A DNA stretch of 11,472 bases from Deltaproteobacteria bacterium (lineage in GTDB: Bacteria > Desulfobacterota > Deferrisomatia > Deferrisomatales > Deferrisomataceae): positions 1-11,472 of the forward strand of contig JAADGT010000086.1 in the NCBI GenBank assembly GCA_013152215.1, read 5' to 3'. Under the pieces are notes generated by a model. It did not search any database. It saw nothing but the letters and a program-made list of their open reading frames with translations, and was not told where the DNA came from. Numbering within the stretch: the first letter of the stretch is position 1; each line of letters begins with the position of its first letter. Shown one piece after another: positions 1 to 6,700 of the stretch. The translations under genes were made by a program, and so were the position numbers.

Positions 1-657
1 CGGGCCCCCGGCCTCCGGTTGGCGGGGAAGTCTACCAGGGCGCCCCAAGGGGGTCAACCGGTCTGGCTCGGGCCTGTGACCGGTCGCATCCGCCTGGGGT
101 GCAGGCCCCTTCTCCACGGCCGTTTTCAACGCGCCCAGGGGCCCCTCGAACCACCGCATCTGCACCTTTTTCCCTTCCACGTGCAGACCTTTAGGAAACG
201 CGACCTCTCCATCGCGGCCGACGACCAACTCCTCCGCCGCCAACCTGCGACCGTCGAGGCTCAGCTCCGATGGCCTCGGCAAACGCACCTTCCACGAACG
301 CGGGTCCAGCCGCCCCCTCCCGGCCCGGGCCGTGAGCGTTCGGCCTTCGGCGTCGCGAAGTTCGATCCGAACGCCCTCGAGCGTCACGACGGGTCGCAGC
401 GGGGAGCGAAAGAGCTTCCCCACGGCCCCGTCGCGGGTGACCGACCGGGCCGCCCGAACGCTGAGCACCGTCCCGTTCCGTGGGTCCTCCTCCACGTACT
501 CAACCCCCGTGACCTCTTGGCGGATGCCGGAGAACGCGCGAGGTGGTGCTTCGGTTTTTCCCCCCTTCCACAAAGCCGCGCCCCCCCACAGGGCTACCGC
601 CAAGAACACGGTGCCCACCAACCATGGCCGGGGGACATGCCGGAGAAAACGCACCAT
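1..657 (-). CDS. LptC-like membrane-anchored periplasmic protein (3' end outside window)
   Basis: The frame opens at an ATG at 657 and stays open for 219 codons to the window edge, so the C-terminus is missing. Residues 12-30 (WLVGTVFLAVALWGGAALW) form one N-terminal membrane anchor after a short basic segment, giving a periplasmic body. Residues 42-165 are beta-rich: FSGIRQEVTGVEY, then a repeating pattern with LEGVRIELRDAEGRTLTARAG, RLDPRSWKVRL and VAFPKGLHVEGK. This is the anchor-plus-OstA-like pattern of LptC, the inner-membrane partner that helps pass lipopolysaccharide from LptBFG to LptA. Residues from about 185 onward are Pro/Gly/Arg-rich, which is unusual for LptC and makes the protein longer than the usual ~190 residues. 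The ribosome site is weak (GGTGA, 4 nt before ATG), but the start is fixed by the membrane segment. It begins 13-14 nt after a terminator. The fold assignment is by eye; another LptC-fold family protein is possible. Confidence 0.6.
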   Translation of the reverse strand, partial: MVRFLRHVPRPWLVGTVFLAVALWGGAALWKGGKTEAPPRAFSGIRQEVTGVEYVEEDPRNGTVLSVRAARSVTRDGAVGKLFRSPLRPVVTLEGVRIELRDAEGRTLTARAGRGRLDPRSWKVRLPRPSELSLDGRRLAAEELVVGRDGEVAFPKGLHVEGKKVQMRWFEGPLGALKTAVEKGPAPQADATGHRPEPDRLTPLGRPGRLPRQPEAGGP

Positions 658-671
658 CGAGTCACCGGGTT

Positions 672-704
672 CAGAAAACCGGGGAGGCCGAACGACCTCC
701 CCGG
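672..704 (-). terminator. Intrinsic terminator after the giant lipoprotein gene
   Basis: On the minus strand a perfect 9-bp stem CCGGGGAGG / CCTCCCCGG (704-696 with 687-679) closes an 8-nt loop and is followed at once by TTTTCT (678-673). It lies 54 bases after the stop codon of the giant gene. There is no T-run on the other side of the hairpin, so it acts only for minus-strand transcripts. The downstream LptC-like gene starts only about 14 nt later. Confidence 0.85.
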
Positions 705-758
705 CTCCACAACGAGTCGGGCGCGGCGAAGGCTTCGCGTGCCAGACGGCTCGACTTG

Positions 759-3700
759 TCACTGAGGCCGTTGGAGCAAGATCCACAGGTCCAGCACCAT
801 CCGCTCGTCAGGGACAAGAACGACCGGAACGGTTCGGATGGTCCCCACCGGGATGCTCGGATCATCCGAACTCGACCAGGTCAGTTGGAGGCCCTCCGAG
901 GTCAGCTCCCACGCGCCCTCTTCGTGATACCACGCTCCAGAGCCCCTATAGTCCTGATGATCTATCACGAAAGACCCGTCGGTATTGAACTGGAACGTTG
1001 CTCTCAGGGTTCCGGAGTCGTTCCGGTACTCCCAGGCCCCCTCCACGTCAGCGGCCCCAGAGGGCGGAGCGCCCCCCGGGTCCCCATCGTTGAGGGGATC
1101 CGTTCCCAGGGTCAGCTCCAGGCCGTCCCCCACCATGTCACCGTCCGTGTCCGGGACGAGAGGGTCTGTACCGATAGCCATCTCCTCAACGTCGCTGATC
1201 CCGTCTCCGTCCCGATCTTCCGTGATCTTCACGGGGTTACTGTAACTCCTCGCGTAGTTGTCCCCGTCCTCCGTCCACGCCCGGCCCTGCATTATCCACC
1301 ACCAACCCTCTGACAGGGGGGAGAGAGCGTCCAGTGCATCCACCACCCCCGCCGGGATCGTGACTTCCGGGCTCCCCTGCACGTCTCGCACATAGAAGAA
1401 GTCCGCTCCCTGGGGCCGGAAGAAAACCACCCAGAGTTTATCGTACGTCGGATTCTCCGGCTCGGCCCACCGGAGCTTCAGGCTGCCGTCGTCCAACCAT
1501 TCGTAGGTCATCGTCGAGGACGACACGTACGGCAAAGAAACCACGTCTGGGAGTTCCACCTCTTTGACCAGGGCCCCTCCGTCGGCGTCCCGCACCTCAA
1601 ACCGGTACGTTCCCGGGCTCAGATCCCAACCGGTCAAATCGAACCAGCACCCGGCCCAACGGGACTGCTCGGTGGTCCCGGACGTAGGATCGAACAGCAG
1701 ATAGTCCGACCAGAGGAATGTGCACTCATCGGTTGCGAAGTAACCCGTCGCGTCCTCCAGGGTGACCTGGGACACCACGTCTTCGCTAGTCGGAGGCTCC
1801 CCCTGATCCAGCAGCGAGATCCACGCGCGGAACCCGTTTCTCTCCGCGCTCTCATAGTTACGGTACTGCACATACCCGTAGTCCGAGGTCAGACGCTGGC
1901 TCGGGAACTCCCATGAGTATGTTGGGTTTGTTCCTGCAGCGACTTCCTCGCCATCCGGCACCCCGTCCCAATCGCTGTCCGTCTGGGTTGGATCGGTCCC
2001 GTAAGTGTTCACCTCCTCTCCGTCCGTGAGGCCATCCCCATCGGTGTCCGGGTTTCGTGGATCCGTCCGGTACCACGACCCGACTCCCGTCATGATCTCG
2101 TCGTAGTCCGAGATACCGTCCCCGTCGCTGTCCGTGGGGACGGAACTTTCGTCGTAGGTAAGTGAGAAAGTGGCCGCAGCCGAATACCCCCTCGCATAGT
2201 TCATCCAAGACTCGTCGTAGGCGCGCGTCTGCACGAGCCAGATGAACGGGCCGGTCCCCATGGACCGGAGCTTCTCCACCGCCTCGGCGGGGAACACTGC
2301 GTAGTCTCGCTCCTTGGGCACGTAGGCATACAGCACCTCCAGCCCGGTGCTTGTATCCAGAACCACGATCCGCAACTGGTCCACCTGGTCCCAGTTCGGA
2401 GCGGAGACCGGGTTCGTCCAGGTGAGAAACACCCCTCCGTCCTCTTCCACCTCGGACGTCAGGTCTGTGACGAACGGCAACGCCATCTCCCCGGGGTAGT
2501 CCAGGGCAGCCTCGAACGCCGTGCCGTCGGCATACCGGCCCGAGAACACGTAGCTCCCCGGGGTTGGGGGCGTATCAAGTCGCCACCAGAACCCGGACTG
2601 CGACCTCACCTTTCCATCCCAATAACACGAGCCGCTGCCGCACGAGAGCCATAGGTACGGCGCACCGTAAAACTCTGCCGATCCGAGGTCTCCGCCCACA
2701 ATTGCGCTTCCGGAGTCGTCCTGGATGGCGACTGAGCTGACCTCTTCGGCGCTGATGACCTCGCCCGCTTTCTTGAACTCGATCCAAGCGTGAACACCGT
2801 CCTTCGTGTCGTCAGGATAATTTCTGTACTGGATGTAGGCCCAACTTACGATCGGATCGTCCCAGGCCCACGGAATATCCAGCATATCCGAATACCCTCT
2901 CGCATAGTTGCCGCTTTCGCCGCGCGCCCTTGTCTGAACAAAAAGCTGCAAGCTTGCGAATCGCTCATAGGCAGCGACCTTTCCCAACACGGAGCGCGGA
3001 ACAACCACAGACTCGGTGCTCGGATCTAGATGGACATATAAGACATCGTATCCATCTTGATCCATGAACTCCAAAGTAATCCTGTCCACACGGTCCCAGT
3101 TCGGTTGGTCCGTTGGATTGTGCCAGGAGATGCGCAACCCGCCAGTGAGCGTCCATTCGTAGGCCACATCCGTCACGTAGGGCAGCTCCAAGCCTCCGGG
3201 ATAGGTGATTGCCCGGGTGACCTGACCCCCTCGTGTGGAGGCAACCTCTAGCGTATACGTCCCCGCCGGCAGATCCGGCATGCTGAAGTAAACTCCGGAG
3301 TAACGGTACGGCCCGCCGACGCCACCTTCTGCCGTGTACACAAAGGTGTCATCCACCCACACATGAAGATCGTTGCGCGCCACCTCGTTTCCGTTCTCGT
3401 CCAACACGCGTATTTCCGCGATGTCGCTCTCACCCACAAGGTGGCCGTCCAAGGTCAACTGAACCCATGCCCGGTACATGTCCGACGAGTAGGTGTCCGC
3501 CGGGTCTGCGTAATTCCGGTACTGCAGATAGGCGCCTCGAATCTGCAGTCCGGTGTTCTGCGGCGTGCTCTCCCTGTCATTGGGGTCGGCCCCCACCTCC
3601 ACCTCTGCACTGTCATCGTACCCGTCCCCGTCGGAGTCCGCGTAGTTCGGACTCGTCCAGTGGGTCATGACCTCCGCGTAGTCCGAAAGACCGTCCCCGT

Positions 3701-6700
3701 CGGTATCGGCCTGGTTGGGGTCGGAACCGATCCAGTTCTCCTGTTCGTCGGTGAGACCGTCGCCGTCCGAGTCGGTGGTCGTGCCGGCGCACTCGGGCAC
3801 CGAAAGCTCGTAACCCAGAATCCATTCTGGCGGCCACCCGCTCTCGTCCGAGTTGTCCCACTGGGCCATTCCCCACGCAGCCGAAGCGTCGTGCAGGAAC
3901 ACGAGACCGTTTCGGGCCCCGAGGGTCAGGGCGCACGACGGAATGAAAACTTCCGCAACTCCGTCCGAGGCGGCCGCCTGGACCCCTTCGCCGGGGATGC
4001 CCCAGACGGATACGTCCGGATCCGGGCCGGTCCACGAAACGCTCAACCCCCAGGCCCATCGATCCAACCGACCCGAACCGTTGGCCCTTCCGAACGACAG
4101 GTTCACAGAGGAGCCGCTGTACAGGTACGGCGATCGGATCAACAGGTAGACCCCGTCTTCGGCAACGACCTCGGCCACCTCACCGAACTCTTCCAGCGAC
4201 GTCTCCACGCCACCGGCCCAATCGCTGTCGTCGCCGTCCAACGTGATGGGACCTTCGGCCGTGGCGATCGGGCGGAACGCAACCCGCGTGGCCGTGTAGG
4301 TCTCCCGCGTCACGGCCTCGGGGCTGCCGTGGTTCACCATCTCGAGCGCCGTTGCGGGGTTTCCGGTCCACGGGTCGAGCAAACGCCCGCCCGTGGCCTC
4401 GCCCCACAGATAGGCCGCGATTTCCGTCCCCTCCGGACCGTCCGAAAAGGCCACGTCTTCGATCAGGGAGGCGACGAATCCGGCGAGGTACGAGTCCGGA
4501 TCGATCTGGGTTGCGACGTCGTACAAAGGCGTCCCGTCCCAATCCAGCCCTGCAGCCGTGAAAGACACGCTCACGAGCCCGCCTTCCACATCCTCCGCAA
4601 GCCGCGTCCCGTCGAACGGTTCGTCGAACAAGACCGAAAGATCGAGGCTCAGGTACTGGCGATACACGGGGACCTCAAAGGTGCCCAGGGTCCCCTCTCC
4701 TTCCGCACCGTCTTGTAACCCTACGAGCTTTTCCCCGCCGGGCTGCCAGAACGGCACCGGCGTAAAGCCAGCCGCCTCTGCCGAGGCAGCCAGGGCATCC
4801 AGGGTCTGGGTAAGGTACGGCCAGTAGCCCGCCAGCTCGGGAACGAGGGTCAGAAGATCGTCGGATTGATCGTCGGTCTCCGCCGCCATGGCGTCATGGG
4901 CCGCCTTCAGGCCGTTGATCGCATCCACGAACGCCTGTTTGGCCGCAGCCATTCGATCCGCCGCATCACTCCGCAACACCAGGTCTTGGAGGTTCAACAA
5001 CGAGAACACAGGCCCCCGGGTCTCGTCGTACGTATAGTCGTAGGCCAGCGCGAACTGGAGCAGGAACTCGCTCCAGTCGAGGGCCGCTCCCAGCAGCCCA
5101 ACGTCCGCGTCGTCCACCTCGTACTCGGCCCCCTCGATCGTGACGGTGAACGAAACCGGGCCGGTCACGGCCTCCAGTAGGGCCCCGGCCGCCACGACCT
5201 TGTCGAGCGCTTCCTCGGCCGCCGCCCGGTACGGCTCCGGAGTTGTCGCCGCAGCAGCCAGGCGTGCCGCCCGTCCCATGCTCGAAGCGCCGCCCAAGCC
5301 TGCTCCCATGTCCAAAAGGTCATAGGTTTGCAGCGTGTCTCCCACCACTTGGAGACCCAGCGCATCGAGCACGGCGTAGAACGGCGAGGCCGCGTCCTTT
5401 GCCTCCTCGGCCACCGTCATGACGGTGGTCAGGGCGTAGAGGACCCGGGCGGGGTCGGTGAGGGTGCCTCCCTCGTCCATCTGGGCGAGCACCTCGTGGG
5501 CCGCAGCCACGTCCCCAGCCTCCAGATGGGCCTTGGCCTCACCGAACGAGGCCGACATGGGCGTACGGGGGTGCTCGTCCTCGCCGTCCTTGATGCCGTC
5601 GTAGTCCGTGTCGTCGTTCAGGGGATCCGTGCCCTGGGCCACCTCGATACCGTCCGAGAGTCCATCCCCGTCCGAGTCAGCGGCCAGGGGGTTGGTACCC
5701 CGATCCACCTCGGCGCTGTCGGTCAGACCGTCGTCGTCCGAGTCGGGGTCGGAGTCGCTGGTTCCCAGTTCCGCCTCCCTCGTTGCGGACAGCCCGTCTC
5801 CGTCGGAATCCCGGTACAGGGACACCCGGGCGCTTGCGCTCGAGCCTCCCGCCCTCGCGTCCACCACGAGCTCGCCGGCGTCCACCTCCTCGGACGTTAC
5901 CGTATGGCAGTACTGATCATCGTCTTCTACGGTGTTCCCGGTGTTGACCGTCCACGAAACGCTTTGCAGATACTCCCCGTAGGCGACGAAGCACACTTCC
6001 TCGCCCTCCGTGGCCTGGCTGCGATCGGCCACCACCGACCAAACCAGGGGGGTGGGTTCGCTCACCTCGAACTCGGTCGACCGGCTCACCGTTTCCGTGC
6101 CGTCCGAGACCGCCACGGTGAACCGGTACACGCCGGCCTCCCATCCGGCGGTGTCGGCCGCAGCGTACGGCTCGCCACCCAGGTCCGCTTCGACCGGTTC
6201 GAACTCGCCGTCCTGGTTCCGGCGCTCCAAGGTCCAGGCAAACGTCAAACCGTCCCAGTCCGGGTCCCACGCATATACCCACGCCTCCACCTCCTGACCC
6301 TGCATGACCGTGGGCGGTGCCACCATGAGCTCCTCGACCCGAGGCGCTTCGTTCACGTCGGCCGGCCGGATCTGGACCCAGAACGAGTTCTGCGCCACCG
6401 CATTGCCACCTCCGCCGAGGACCTCGAAGCGGAACTCGTGCCATCCAGGGGCGACCGACTCGGGCACGGCGATCTGCAGATCGACCGTGGCCTCTCCGGC
6501 GGTGAAAACGAGATCGCCTTCCACGGGGCTCTCCAACACGTCGTCGGCCGACACCCGATAGGAGAACGGATCGGTTCCGCACCGGCGTACCCCGAGCGTC
6601 GCACTCCACGTTCCCCCGGCCACCACGGATGCCGCGTACTCCTGCACCTCCACGGAGGGCGGAACCTCCACGCCCTCGATCTGGATGTCGTGCACGACCG

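Noticed and set aside
19..765. Plus-strand 248-codon open frame over the LptC-like gene
   Set aside because: The translation is Pro/Arg-rich without motifs and crosses the terminator. The minus-strand frame has a membrane anchor and LptC-like beta pattern.
1071..5816. CRISPR-like periodic repeats of GTCCCCGTCGGAGTC type on the plus strand
   Set aside because: These are the reverse complement of codons for Asp-x-Asp-Gly-Asp-Gly calcium loops. They are spaced by coding sequence and vary at third positions, so they are protein repeats and not a CRISPR array.
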